Below, in pieces: positions 1 through 11,417 of a DNA stretch of 64,000 nucleotides. The DNA lies in assembly GCF_037176765.1 (NCBI RefSeq), contig NC_090025.1, positions 172,654,040-172,718,039 on the forward strand, read 5' to 3'. Numbering within the stretch: the first letter of the stretch is position 1; each line of letters opens with the position of its first letter. Below the pieces are notes generated by a model. That model was not told where the DNA came from and searched no databases. It worked only from the letters and a program-made list of their open reading frames with translations. The DNA is from Anolis sagrei (Eukaryota; Chordata; Lepidosauria; Squamata; Anolidae). The position numbers were made by a program, and so were the translations under genes.

Positions 1-955
1 GCAGATGACACCAAATTGGGAGGGATACCCAATACTCCAGAAGACAGAAGCAGAATTCAAAATGATCTTAACAGATTAGAGAAATGGGCCAAAAATAACA
101 AAATGAAGTTCAACAGGGACAAATGCAAGATACTCCACATAGGCAGAAAAAAATGAAATGAAAAGATACAGAATGGGGGACACCTGGCTCGAGGGCAGTA
201 CATGTGAAAAAGATCTTGGAGTCCTCGTGGGTAACAAGTTAAACATGGACCCAACAATGTCATGTGGTGGCAAAAAAAAGCCAATGGGATTTTGGCTTTC
301 AGAAACAGGAGTATAGTGTCTAGATCCAGGTAAGTTTTATTTATTTATTTATTTGATGCATTTATTAACCGCCATTCTCAGCCCTTTAGGGCGACTCATG
401 TCATGGATTCTATTCTATTCTGCCTTGGTCGGACCACACTTGTAATCACACTGCATCCAGTTCTGGGCACCGCAGTTGAAGGGAGATGTTGATAAGCTGG
501 AATGTGTCCAGAGGAGGGTGACTAAAATAATCAAGGGCCTGGAGAACAAGCCCTACGAAGAGTGGATTAAAGAGCTGGGCATGTTTAGCCTGCAGAAGAG
601 AAGGCTGAGAAAAGACATGATGACCATGTATAAATATGTGAGGGGAAGTCATAGGGAGGCGGGAGCAGACTTGTTCTCCTCTGCCCTGGAGATGAGGATG
701 CAGAACAATGGCTTCAAACTACAGGAAAGGAGATTCCACCTGAACATGAGGAAGAACTTCCTGACTGTGAGAGCTGTTCAGCAGTGGAACTCTCTGCCCT
801 TGAGTGTGATGGAGGGCCCTTCTTTGAAGGCTTTTAAACAGAGACTGAATGACCATCTGTTGGGGGTGTTTTGAATTTGATTTTCCTGCTTCTTGACAGG
901 GGGTTGGACTGGATTACCCATGAGGTCTCTCCCAACTCTATGATTCTATGATCAG
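1..955 (+). mobile_element. CR1 LINE, 3' part, 5'-truncated by window edge
   Basis: This is the 3' end of a chicken-repeat-1 type LINE lying in a KIAA1549 intron. It encodes the C-terminal tail of the reverse transcriptase ORF (peptides such as DVDKLECVQRRVTKIIKGLE and FLTVRAVQQWNSLPLSV) and ends in the family's ATTCTATG-type tail near 950. A roughly 75-bp piece at about 331-406, rich in TTTATTTA and resembling an L2 3' end, interrupts it. The frame is broken, so this is a dead copy. Confidence 0.9.
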
Positions 956-1933
956 GCAGATTGTCTGGCTGGTTATTCAAAGTTGTTATGAGCTGGTCCT
1001 CAGCTTGGTTATTTTTTTAAAAAAGCATTCTTAGTATGGTATCAGCATATTCAGTGAATGTCATTTTCTTTTTTGCATCTTCTATTTTTAGCCTCATCTT
1101 CCCTGCAGTAAAGGCACAAATACAGGATAATAATTCTGACATTAGAATGAATGACTGGATAATGGATACAGTGTAAATATGCTAACAGTGACATAATTGA
1201 GTGAAAAATTATGGGTAGCTTGCTTTCTGTTGTTTCCCTCCCTGTCATAATGCTTTCTGGATCAGGCAGCAAGCCATCACATACCTGCTTCCGAAGAAGA
1301 GAATGCTGTTATTGATTGATTGATTGATTCATGCACATATCTCATAATGGCCAGAATCCCATTAGTGACACATGAATATAAGTATGGCTTATACCCATGT
1401 ATGGCCAAGATGCTATTCTGTTGTCCTCTGTGTAACATCCAAATGCTCCCCCCTCTCAGTTTTGCCAGGCCTGGGAGGGAATGCTGTGGTGCACCTTAAT
1501 GATGGAAAGGTGTAGAATTGCAAGAAGGCACAACAAGGAGGGTGCACTTCATCTTTGAACACATTCCCATTCTTTTCACCCTCTGAGCTGAGACAATCTG
1601 GTCCTTCATCATCATATGAGATGCTTTGGTACACCTTCCCTTCCTCATCTCAGTAGCCCATCTCAGAGCTTCACAACCATTGGGAGGATATTTTAAATGT
1701 GGCACAAAGGGCTAGAAAATATCCCTTGCATCCTACCCAAAGAGACATGTGTGGAAACTGAACACAGAGCATTATGTGTTCATGCTTGATGTAGGATCTT
1801 AGCCAATATACAGATAGACATCACATAGAGTTAATATCACTTGTAACACATGAAATCACAATCCAAGTAATGGGAATTTTAACATTCCAGCTACTTAGGC
1901 TGACATTTCATCAGCTTTCTGTTCTCTTTTTAG
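956..1933 (+). other. KIAA1549 intron, mostly unassigned
   Basis: This is the intron upstream of the first exon in the window. I see a short ATTG repeat near 1313-1330 and nothing else I can name. The last 20 bases before 1934 are pyrimidine-rich and end in TAG, a normal 3' splice site. Confidence 0.6.
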
Positions 1934-2239
1934 TCTGATCCTGACCTTCCTGCTGAGCCTCAGACAACTTCTTCAACTGAATTGGGGAAGTTCTCCGGCT
2001 TGCCTCTTCACACGTCTCAGTACATCCCTCCTCAACCGTCCATCGAAGAGGCCCGGCAGACAATGCATTCTCTCCTGGATGATGCTTTTGCTCTGGTGGC
2101 CCCCAGTAGCCAAGGATCCAGTTCTGCTGCCATTACACACCCTGGAGGGTCTGGGGGGCAACCAACAAACACTCCAGTTCGTACAGCAAGGGACACCCCA
2201 AGCAGCCAGTGGGGGTCTCCATATGGCCCAAGTCACACG
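1934..2239 (+). CDS. KIAA1549: KIAA1549 (UPF0606 family) internal exon
   Basis: This exon of 306 bp (102 codons, phase 0 at both ends) is flanked by a TAG acceptor and a GTGAGC donor. It reads SDPDLPAEPQ..., then EEARQTMHSLLDDAFALVAP, then a Ser/Thr/Gly/Pro-rich linker ending GSPYGPSHT. The helical EEARQTMHSLLDDAFALVAP block matches my memory of the cytoplasmic tail of KIAA1549, a large membrane protein of poorly known function (in human disease, the 5' partner of BRAF fusions and a retinal degeneration gene). TMEM213 and ATP6V0A4 downstream favour KIAA1549 over its paralogue KIAA1549L. The five exons here give the last 305-306 residues; the ectodomain and membrane segments lie left of the window. 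Confidence 0.85.
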
Positions 2240-2332
2240 GTGAGCAAGTCTATGTTTAAGATTATTTCAAGACCCAAGCCTGATGAATTAAAGCATTCAT
2301 TTTAAAGCTCTTCTATTTTTTAATTTTTTTAG

Positions 2333-2385
2333 AGATACATGGAATTTGGTATGACTCCTCCATCAGCGCCAGGCCTGCTACAAAG
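2333..2385 (+). CDS. KIAA1549: KIAA1549 internal exon (53 bp)
   Basis: This short exon follows an intron of only 93 bp. A T-rich tract ending in TTTTTAG precedes it and a GTAATT donor follows. It continues in phase 0 from the previous exon and reads RYMEFGMTPPSAPGLLQ, leaving two bases (AG) that pair with the first base of the next exon. The peptide is proline-rich and has no domain I recognise. Reading frame and both splice sites support it. Confidence 0.85.
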
Positions 2386-2708
2386 GTAATTGTCTGACTG
2401 TTTTGTCTCTTTCTGTTAATATTGGTTTTTATGCCTTTCTAAAAATTGCAACATGCTTAGACGAAATTGGGAGATTGTTATCACAGATGCTAATTATATC
2501 CTCCTCCCTAATTTTGAGGCAGAGCTTGAGATCCTATCGAGACATATCAGCACCACAGTTTTCAGTCAAGCTCTTCTGTTCTGTTCTTGCTAGTATTTAG
2601 TTTTACATAATATACACTGTTTTTACTTCTGCCCTTGTCATTGGCAACTAGTGGTCATAATGCACAGTAGAATGACACGCAAAGGCATCTTGCAGATAGC
2701 ATAAACTT

Positions 2709-2806
2709 TAGGGTGCCTTGAATGCGATTTTCATGTTTCTTGGCATGGGGTTAGACTGGATAGTCCATGAGGTGTCTTCCAACTCAAGGATTCTATTATT
2801 CTACTT
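2709..2806 (+). mobile_element. CR1 3'-end fragment
   Basis: About 100 bp match the CR1 3' terminus (GGGGTTAGACTGGATAGTCC, then CTTCCAACTC and an ATTCTATT tail). It is a 5'-truncated copy in the KIAA1549 intron. Confidence 0.85.
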
Positions 2807-3225
2807 CCTCAGATACAATCTTATGAGACTAACTTTACCCTCTTAATTTGCCTCAAAGCTGATAAAATATCCCATTGCATCCAAAATTCCTGTGTCTGAA
2901 ATTCTACCATCATGTTGAAATGCTATAGATACTCTGAAATTTGACAGGAAAAGAACAACAGACTTGCAGGGTATGAGACCCTATGTGATCATTATCATCA
3001 TTGTTGTTAGCTGCATTAGCATCAGCATTCTAAGTTCATCATTAGAATCCCAGAGCTGAGATACAAGGGAGCTTAGATCATTTTTTCTGCAATGTTTGCT
3101 TATGTTAGCCAGGTGTGAGGAATTTGATAGTGGCCAAATTCATGTTCCAACACTCCTCCCTATGCCAGTCAATGCAGTTGTCATGGTGTGACCATGACAT
3201 ACTCTTCTGAAATACTGTCTGCCGT

Positions 3226-3480
3226 TTGAGGATGGGACATGGGCACTTTTATTATTGTTTCCATTTGATATTTGATGTTTTGTCTGTTATAACAGGCTAT
3301 GCTTTTTATTTAATTTTAGTTATAATTTGTATGTATATGTTGGGTTGTATAAACTTTGTTAGTATGGATGTATTGTTGTTGTATTCGGGCATTGAATGCT
3401 TGCTTTTAATGTTTGGAATCCGCCCTGAGTCCCTTTGGGGAGATAGAGCAGAATATAAATAAAGTTTTATTATTCTATTG
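3226..3480 (+). mobile_element. L2-type LINE 3' UTR end
   Basis: A T-rich 3' UTR-like stretch ends in the family signature (CCGCCCTGAGTCCCTTTGGG, then ATATAAATAAAGTTTTATTA). The same 3' end recurs at 42.6, 47.55 and 53.25 kb in this orientation and at several places in reverse. Confidence 0.8.
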
Positions 3481-3612
3481 TGCCAGTTCCAGCTGTCCAG
3501 ATTGATAACCTGGTAATCATCCTCCTGGATCCATGTAAAACATTCATATATTCCTTTCTGGACTCCACCTGACATCAAGGCAGTTGTACAAGAATAAATC
3601 ATTCAAAGAGAA

Positions 3613-3812
3613 TAGAGCCAGTGTAGTATAATGGTTTGTGCATTGGACTAGGATCCTGAGAGACGAGAGTTCAAAGCCCCACCCAGCCATGGAAACCCAT
3701 GTTCTAAACTTCTGAAGAAAACAATGGCAGCCCCCCTCTGAACAAATCTTTCCAAGAAAGCCCTCTGACACATTCATCTTTCTGCTGCTGCTGCTGCTGC
3801 TGTTGTTGTTGT
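3613..3812 (+). mobile_element. tRNA-headed squamate SINE with CTG/TTG repeat tail
   Basis: The head GTAGTATAATGGTTTGTGCA resembles an A-box region, and GAGAGTTCAAAGCCCCAC a degenerate B-box region. The body contains the family phrases CAGCCATGGAAACCCA and TCTGAACAAATCTTTCCAAG. It ends in a CTG then TTG/TGT microsatellite at about 3782-3812. A sister copy lies at 6.1-6.3 kb. Confidence 0.75.
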
Positions 3813-3830
3813 GTCAGAAATGGCTTAAAG

Positions 3831-3965
3831 CAGTGGTTCTCAACCTGTGGGTCCCCAGGTGTTTTGGCCCACAACTCCCAGAAATCCCAGCCAGTTTACC
3901 AGCTGTTAGGATTTCTGAGAGCTGAAAGCCAAAACATCTGGGGACCCACAGGTTGAGAACCACTG
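3831..3965. mobile_element. hAT-type palindromic MITE, copy 1
   Basis: This is a 135-bp near-perfect palindrome with CAGTGGTTCTCAACC at one end and GGTTGAGAACCACTG at the other. Flanking 8-mers gcttaaag and acttaaag (one mismatch) are the target duplication expected of hAT transposons. It encodes nothing. Confidence 0.9.
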
Positions 3966-4726
3966 ACTTAAAGGCATACAATAGTAACAAAATCATAATG
4001 TCAATTGCAGTGAAACACCCTCACAGTGCTGCTTCCTAGTAGACCAGAATACCTGGCCTAAACAGTATAGCCTTTGTAGTTGTTGTTTACAAATTCATTT
4101 CGTATCACCAAAAAGAAAAATAAATTAGTCTGTGAAGTCATTCACCAAGAAATGCCTGTTTGATGTTCTCATTCTCATTCATTGTTCAGCTTGTGCAGAA
4201 GACCCATTCAAATTCAAGATCAAAGGAAGAGTTTGGTTTTTTTTTTTTAAAAGTTGCTGAGGTAGCATAAAATTATCACAGTCAAGTAGTTAAAAAGCAG
4301 TTGTTGAAATAACAAATTGGGCAGGGAAGGGAGTGATTGCCCCTTTTCTTCTTAGTGATATAATAAAAATTGTGAAGTGAAATTAAATAGGGCAAATGCC
4401 ATTTCCACTTCGGTTGCTCCCCACTACCAAGCCATCGCATCACATTTTGGCACAGTAGAAGTGATATTGCTTCTCTTCTGGCCTTTTTGACTAATTTTTG
4501 AGCAATTTTTGTATCTTTTTCAGAGGTTTGGGGGTATAAAGGACTTTTTGGCTAGATCTTTAAAAGACTGCATCTGTTATAACTGAAACAGCTGTAGAAC
4601 TGGGCTGTCATATTACCGTGCGGTGGATCCTGGGCAGATATATGTTCATAGTCCATAGTTGAATGAAGATAGTGAAGTGGAAAGGGGGCAATTGTATGTT
4701 TTGAAATCTGCATTTCTTCAGGAGGC
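3966..4726 (+). other. KIAA1549 intron, unassigned
   Basis: I recognise no repeat or gene in this stretch apart from short T and A runs near 4236-4250. Confidence 0.5.
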
Positions 4727-4812
4727 ATATTGAATACGATTTTCCTGCTTCTTGGCAGGGGGTTGGACTGGATGGCTCACAAGGTCTCTTCCAACTCTAT
4801 AATTCTATGTTT
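4727..4812 (+). mobile_element. CR1 3'-end fragment abutting a KIAA1549 splice acceptor
   Basis: This is a 5'-truncated CR1 tail (TTTCCTGCTTCTTGGCAGGG ... CTTCCAACTCTATAATTCTA). It ends about 18 bases before the AG of the next exon, so the usual branch-point window (18-40 nt upstream of the AG) lies inside transposon DNA. See findings. Confidence 0.9.
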
Positions 4813-4830
4813 CTATTCTTACTCTACCAG

Positions 4831-4979
4831 CAGGCAAAACCTGGGGCCAGGTTTTCTTCCTCCTGTCGAACTAATACACCCGGACCAGCAGTCATCTGAT
4901 ATACAGTATTCCACTAGAGGGATCTACCCAGAGGAAATGCCATCCGTGGCTCGGCCACGACCAGTTGGAAGCACTGCAG
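4831..4979 (+). CDS. KIAA1549: KIAA1549 internal exon with tandem NAGNAG acceptor
   Basis: This exon follows CTACCAGCAG, a tandem acceptor; splicing after the first or second AG (start 4831 or 4834) changes the protein by one serine without altering frame. It reads RQNLGPGFLPPVELIHPDQQ, then SSDIQYSTRGIYPEEMPSVA and RPRPVGSTAG, and ends with one base before a GTACTT donor. Phase fits both neighbours. The sequence is low in hydrophobic residues and probably disordered, like the rest of this cytoplasmic tail. The acceptor sits beside a CR1 tail. Confidence 0.85.
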
Positions 4980-5064
4980 GTACTTAAGGATTCCTAACTA
5001 TTATATGCTACAGAGACTTCCATCCCATACTTCCTGGCCACATTCTCCAATTCAGCACTTACTA

Positions 5065-5199
5065 CAGTGGTTCTCAACCTATGGGTCCCCAGGTGTTTTG
5101 GCCTACAACTCCCAGAAATCCCAGCCAGTTTACCAGCTGTTAGGATTTCTGGGAGTTGAAGGCCAAAAACATCTGGGGACCCCAGGTTGAGAACCACTG
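5065..5199. mobile_element. hAT-type palindromic MITE, copy 2
   Basis: This copy belongs to the same 135-bp family as 3831-3965. The flanks acttacta / acttacta are a perfect 8-bp target duplication. The arms still pair almost fully. Confidence 0.92.
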
Positions 5200-6094
5200 A
5201 CTTACTATAAATAGCTGTGATAACGAAGATAGTTCCCTAATAAGGAACATGATGGGTGCCCTTTAGCTCTGTGTATAAGTTCCTTGCATAACTACATGCA
5301 AGTTGTATATGCTCTTTCCATTAAAAGTAGGCAGCTACTATTACTCTGAGACAAACACTGTTGGGGTGGGGGAGCCATCCCTCCAAGTCCTTTGGGTACC
5401 TCTGCCCATATGTGTCAAATACATAATAATATACATAATGATATTGGAGATAGATAGATATCCATATATGAATGTTTGTAACATTGATTCTCCAGCTTCA
5501 GATATAAAGGAGAACAATATATAGCCAAAGCTTTCTTAACACATCTCAGACAGCAGCTCTAGTGATGGAAATCAGTTGTGGACATGTTGACTTCTTAGTA
5601 CATCACATACATGTCTGTAGCAGGTGCAAGGTGGGATGCATGACTATTTCCTGAAGACATGCAATACAGTCATGCAGGTTTTCCCCCTCACAGGAAATCT
5701 TTCTGCTTTCCCCAAAATAGTTTCCCATAATTTATCTGGGGTTAGTGTTGCTTTGTTTCTGACATACAGGTGCAGATAGAGTTTTTAATTTATAAAATAA
5801 GGAAAATAAGAGGTTGTCCTGGAATCAGCAGTGGGGTCAACACTGTTTTCACTGTCATCAGTTACACAGGTGTCACTGCCATCTAGGAACCATTCGAGTT
5901 AAAGGTGTTAGAGTTAGCTTTCCAGCAGAAGGCAATTTTTCCTACTAAATGTTATAAAGAAGTTCATATATGCCCTTATAAAATACATGTCATCTCATTT
6001 AGGAAAGGTGGACTAATCCTTGATTTCTCTTTCAAAGTAAATAAAAGCAAGGTCAGGTTCTCTCCAAATCTTAGCTTATGTGTGGATTTATATT

Positions 6095-6325
6095 TGAGTC
6101 AACATGGTGTGTTTCCGTTAGAGTGTTGGACCATGACCCTGGAGACCAAAGTTTGAATTCCTGCTCAGATGTGCAAACCCACTGAATGACCTTGGGCAAA
6201 TTATTCTCCCTCAGCGTCAGAGAAAGGCAGAAACAAACCTCTTGCAAAACAAAGCTTGCCAAGAAAACCCAAGAACAAGGTTGATATGAGTTGGAAATCA
6301 CTTGAAGTCACACAATAACAGCATT
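6095..6325 (+). mobile_element. tRNA-headed squamate SINE
   Basis: The head GTTAGAGTGTTGGACCATGA, a degenerate B box (AAAGTTTGAATTCCTGCTCA), the body phrase TGACCTTGGGCAAATTATTC and the tail GAAATCACTTGAAGTCACAC match the squamate SINE whose consensus ends in ACTTGAAGGCACACAACAAC. Confidence 0.8.
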
Positions 6326-7082
6326 GTTCTAATATCAGTAGTAGTTGGTATGCATTTTGTACAAAATTATGAGTATGAGCAGCTCTGAGGACATCTGCAA
6401 GGTAATACCGGGTCACTACAGTGATTGCCTCTCCAGTTCCAGAGAGTTGGTGGAAGAATGGTGTAGCCATCTACTTACACCACATTGTTGTCCCCTAGTT
6501 GGACTCCTGCTACTACTGTACCGCTGAGTGTCCTGCAGTAAGCAAATATTTTCCCTCTACCACTAAGGGCAAATCACTAGCATGCAAAGCTAAAGGGATA
6601 TTCTTTAACACTGCACATTTTAAGAAATGACTGGGGTAGTGATTAGGCTCAGTGAGCCAGAAGTGTTATCTGGGCCTCTTCCCATTTTCTTCTTCACTTC
6701 TCCAATGCACCATGCTTATGAACAGCATAAACTTATTTATTTATTTGTGAGTAAATAAATAAGTAGCCTAATTTTGAACCACACAAGCAACATCTTCCAT
6801 ATGTAAAAGGACTTTATTGAGCACTTGCATGCAGATAGTATTTAAACTTGCCCCTAGTTCAATATACTGCTTTGTAAATTTTAAAAAAAAGCTTTTAATT
6901 TTTTAAAAGTTCAGAGTTCACATTTCCCACACATCTCAATCCTCTTGTACTTCTGTGTTCTTATATTCTTCTTCATCACAACCACCACTTCATCATCAGT
7001 TTATATCTTCCCTCCCTACACACACACTTCTGTTGCTGCATGGAAAAAATGAAAGAAAAAACAAACAATATTTGCTTTTAAG

Positions 7083-7237
7083 GTTCTCAGATACAGCACC
7101 TCACTCAGGTGGGAATTGCTAGCAGGATCGGAGGTCAACAAGTGGAGATCCCCTCAGGCAGAGCAGGGCATGGCCAGCCAGGGGAACCAGGGTGGCCCCC
7201 GTATCGTGGAGAGGATGAATATGCTAGGAGAGATGCA
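7083..7237 (+). CDS. KIAA1549: KIAA1549 internal exon (155 bp)
   Basis: The acceptor TTTTAAG is followed by GT, which completes the split glycine codon (G|GT) from the previous exon. It then reads [40 protein letters not shown] and [11 protein letters not shown], and ends in phase 0 before GTGAGT. Two other AGs downstream (after TCTCAG and ACTCAG) would put the reading into a stop, which is why this acceptor was chosen. The product is Gly/Pro-rich cytoplasmic tail with no recognised domain. Confidence 0.85.
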
Positions 7238-9568
7238 GTGAGTACTGTGCTTCGTGTTTGAATAGTTTCTGGAGCAGTCTTGTGTTCACTTTTTAAAAAT
7301 TTTGTTTTCACCCTGTGCTGCTTTGGGAGTTCCTTCCCAAGAAATCTTTTTCTTTAAAAAAAAAAAAAACCTTGCTCCTCTGACTTTTAGCTGCTGCTTT
7401 TGTCTCTTTCACAGTCCAACCCTTGAAACTCTGCTTTCTCTGTCCTTTTCTTTCTTACTCTTGGCTCTCATTGGAGGTGAGGAAATCATGGCCTGTCACG
7501 GGATGTTGGACTCAAACTCCCATCAGCCTGGGCCAGTGGTGAGAGATGATAGGAGCTGAAATCAAACATGCAAGTTCCCCCACCCCTGCATTGTGCTCTT
7601 AGTGGACTGTCCTTGCCTGAAATTATCCTTCATAGACCAATGTAGACCCCTTCCCAAAAGGTCCAAACTCTCTGGTTGATGTCAGTAGAGCAGTCATTTC
7701 TCACAACTGGAAAACCTTGACTGTGGAGCTTAGAAAGTGCCCTGGGTATATATTTTTGAAAAAAATATTATGTTTGTTTTTCCTCCTTTTGAGTTTTACT
7801 TTCACAAACCAGTTTTATTTTGGCAAAATGTATGGTACGTGTAAGGAAGAGCTGGGTGCTGGCAAGCCTTTTGAAGTTTGTTTTGTCCTTATGTGAAATC
7901 ATAAGTGTTCTAGCTCTGATGCTAATAATCAGACACTAATGTTAAAGGCTAAACAAAAACATGTGTTAGGAGAATGGGGTGATAACAGGAAGAGAAGTAG
8001 TAGGTAGGCTAAAGACATATCCTGATGATAGTGCAAGTGTAAGATTGCCCAAGGAGGGAAAAATCCCCATATGTTAGTCAGAATAGCTGGTGGACTTCTC
8101 GATTCTCCAAACTTTCCAGTCAATGAAGAATGTGTTTTTGTGAGTGACTGTCCTACCTGGACAGTCCCCAGTTTCCTGTGGGATAAAGAACTAATACTTT
8201 ATCCATGGAAGTTTCAGCACCACAACTTCTGACACCATTATGCTTCTTGGCAGGGGGTTGGACTGGATGGCCCATGAGGTCTCTTCCAACTCTATGATTC
8301 TGTGGTCAGGTCTGAGTTAGCTATATAATTGTACTATCTTCAGAAGCATATCCCTGAGTCTCTCTGCTTGTTTTTCTCTTACACAGCAGTAAGTTACATC
8401 TCTGCCTCTTCTGTTTACCTTTGCTATTGCTAATTGTGTTGGTCCAGTGTTGCTTCGCAGCCTTATATGTTAGTCCTTTCTACCTTCAGCCTATTTCAAG
8501 TGTCTTGCTTAAATTATACTACATTGAAAACACCGTATATGTTGGGGGGGGGGGAGGTAGAGGTGGGATTTCTTTTCAAAAGCATGTGGAAACAGAGGCA
8601 GTTGATAAATAAATACCTTTACACATTTAAACATATTACTGTAGTCCTATTGGTTGCAATATGATTGCCCTCTGTTCTTTTACTTACCTTTCTGTGTTTT
8701 GAAGGAAGTTATTCCCTTTTGTCATCAAATCTCTTTGCTGTTTTGAGTTAGTAGCCCTGATTAGATTAGCTAAATGCCTGCTTTTCAATTTAGTGTTCTT
8801 GTCGTCAGCTGCAAAATGTGTAGTCTGAATAAGCACACACTTTGATCTGACTTGAATAAGCAGCATATATATAGTCCCTGATCAAGTAGATGGTCTTTTT
8901 ACAAGCACTACCATAAATCCGCATGTCAAAAATAAATGAACAATATACTATGAGTATGTTAAAGACTAGCTGGAATAAGGTTTCATGAGCTAGAATCCCA
9001 CTTCATCAAATGCATGAATTTGGAAGTGACATAGCTATGCATAGGTGTGGAAATTGTACAGAATGTAAAACACTGGAGTTGGAGAAATAAAAAGCCAAAG
9101 TGGGAGACTTACAACCTAAAATTTACAAAAGAAATGCATTGGCTAATGAAGTAGACTCTAGCCCATGAAAAAACGTATTCTGTAATGAATGTGTTAATCT
9201 TATAGTACCACAAGGCCAGAGTATGTGCTACAGCACATTAAAGCTTTGGGTAGTTGAAGTCCCAAATGCCTGGAGGACTAAAGGCTGGAAACCACTGCCA
9301 TAGAATCACACCAGAGGACCTTGAAAACATCTACAGAGAACATAGGTTTCATGGATAAGTGAAACCAATTACTTGTCCCACAGGCACAGGGTTTATACTG
9401 TACTCAGTCTTCCAGATCTGCATTTTAGATCCAAGAAAAAACTGCTTTCATTTCTGGCTTCTTCACTGTTTGTGCTTTCCACTGTTTGCACATTCTTGTC
9501 TTTTAAAATGTATTATTATTTCTGCCTCCCAAGCAGCGAGTGCAGTAATGTTTTGTGCCTTTCCCCAG
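7238..9568 (+). other. KIAA1549 last intron
   Basis: The intron holds a short CR1 tail (8240-8304), a G-run at about 8542-8552, and a decayed hAT-like scrap near 9240-9300 (AGTCCCAAATGCCTGGAGGA). No other named element or gene was seen. Confidence 0.6.
8240..8304 (+). mobile_element. CR1 3'-end fragment
   Basis: This is a 65-bp CR1 terminus (TGCTTCTTGGCAGGGGGTTG ... CTCTATGATTCTGTG). Confidence 0.85.
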
Positions 9569-9826
9569 ACACATATGCCTGGACCTCCAGAATATTCCTC
9601 CTCACCAGTATTCCCGATGCCGAGGACTTCGGCCCGGCAGCCCTCAGCGCCTCCTGTTCAGCTTCCACACAGCAACCATCAGGGCACGGGGCTCTGCTAC
9701 AACACCAGCTCCACTGAGGACCTCCAGCAGCCGGGACACTCCTCGGCCTCTCTCATCAAAGCAATCCGGGAGGAGCTCCTCCGGCTCTCTCAGAAACAGA
9801 CCATTGTGCAGAACTTCCACAGTTGA
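9569..9826 (+). CDS. KIAA1549: KIAA1549 terminal coding exon
   Basis: This last coding exon of 86 codons follows CTTTCCCCAG. It reads [40 protein letters not shown], then a C-terminal amphipathic stretch [27 protein letters not shown] ending in TGA at 9824-9826. The [17 protein letters not shown] helix ending in NFHS is the conserved C terminus as I recall it. It is the strongest local marker that the gene is intact. Overlapping open frames in this GC-richer exon are shadows. Confidence 0.88.
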   Translation, partial: THMPGPPEYSSSPVFPMPRTSARQPSAPPVQLPHSNHQGTGLCYNTSSTEDLQQPGHSSASLIKAIREELLRLSQKQTIVQNFHS

Positions 9827-11417
9827 TTTGTCATGTTCCTTGCAAATCTGCCAAGTATCCGCTTCCCGTGGAAGCTGAGACTCACAGGAAACCGGCAAGA
9901 GCCTGTTGTTCTTCTCTCAGAGGAATGAGCCTATACAACACCAGAGATCATGAAACAAAACAGAAAAAGGCTTCCCAGGACCACAAGAAGATGTGTGTAG
10001 ATGTGAAGGAACCCTGGGAAGGCACAGCAAGAACAAACACCTAACAATCTTCCAATTATAATTGTGCTGTGGTTGGGACTGGTTAATTCAGTGATGGTGC
10101 TGGACCAGAACCGAAATGCTCCAACGGAGGCAATGTCATCCTCTGAGATGAGAATGGATTTGGGCAGGAGACTCTATGCTGGTGGAAGAAAAGCAAGATT
10201 AAATCGGATGTTGTCTGATGAGAAGAATCTCATGGTTTCAGGCATCTCCTTGTGATGTTGGCTAATGTATGCTGCTGGTGTGTTTTTCTTCAAATTACCC
10301 AAGAAGCGGTGTGGATCCTGTGCAAGCAATTAATGTAATGAAATCATTGTGAGACTCCTCAAATAATGGATGTTGGAGCAACTCGTTAAGAAACAGAACA
10401 ATGATCGTTGTTGTTAAATATTGCTCTGTGCTTCCAAATGGAGCCATTCTCTGCACTCTTCCTTGTTGTTCTTCTGGTGCTGAAGCTTCAAAGTGTCCCT
10501 TCATCCTGATGTTTGCAAAAGTTGAAATAATAATGGCCTTTTTTTAAAGAAAAAAGCAAACAAAAAATCAAGGATATAATCATTTATGTTCAATCAGGCT
10601 AGAAAAACAAAACATCCTCCATTTTTAAAAAAAGAGGACTTATTTTCTGGTGAATGAGTATGAGATGGCATGAAGAATGTTGGGATTGTTCAGGACGGTT
10701 TCACAAGTGACACAGAATGTGGTATCTATACAGAGCTTGGATGTTACACATAACCTGGTTATATGTCATGAATTGCCTTTTTTTCAGTAAAAATCAAGTG
10801 AAATTTCAAAAGTAATATGATGGTTATAAACTGCTGGGATGGAGAGACATGTCTTAGCTGCTTTTAAAATTTTCCTTTCAAGGGTATAGGATTTCAAAAT
10901 GTTATAGCATTTTTATTAATCCTAAAGGATTAGTTGAGTTCTAAGTAACAAAGAAGTTGCTAGTAACAAAACAAGCGACCCAATGAGTAACTTAAAATTT
11001 TAAAATGTGTATTGTTAACAGAAGTGAATTACTTTTGAGAGGCTTTATAATGAATTACATAATGTTTTATATTCAAAAAGGAACTTTCTAAGCTCTGTAT
11101 ATATACATATCGAGATGGCATTACATCACCTGAAAGAATAACCTTACAAAGCTGTCTATTGCAATGGGGAAATATGATGTAGAACTGTTTTAAGTAAACA
11201 TACATAGGTAGCTGTGGTTGCAACAGGCCACTGGACATGAAGATAGGAAGTCCCCTACACCTGAATCTTTTGATCTCATGAGTAGACATGTTTCTCCTGG
11301 AAGGTACATGCCAATGTTGGGAAAGCATTCTGCAGTGGATAGTGTCCAGAATTAAACATACCTCTCCCCTACCTTTTTGGACAAGGCTTCTTTGTCTCGA
11401 TGGGTTAAACCTCAGCA

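Larger units (their letters stand above)
4980..7082 (+). other. KIAA1549 intron with a MITE and a SINE
   Basis: This intron contains the MITE at 5065-5199 and the SINE at 6095-6325, listed separately. The rest (5208-6094 and 6326-7082) shows only short low-complexity tracts, such as a palindromic TTTATTTATT/AATAAATAAG patch near 6730-6762, and no gene. Confidence 0.6.

Noticed and set aside
476-874. 132-codon open frame
   Set aside because: It is the C-terminal piece of a CR1 reverse transcriptase, not a host gene.
9359-9898. Several overlapping open frames on both strands around the KIAA1549 last exon
   Set aside because: Shadows of the GC-richer coding exon. Only the frame that follows the CCCCAG acceptor and ends NFHS is supported.
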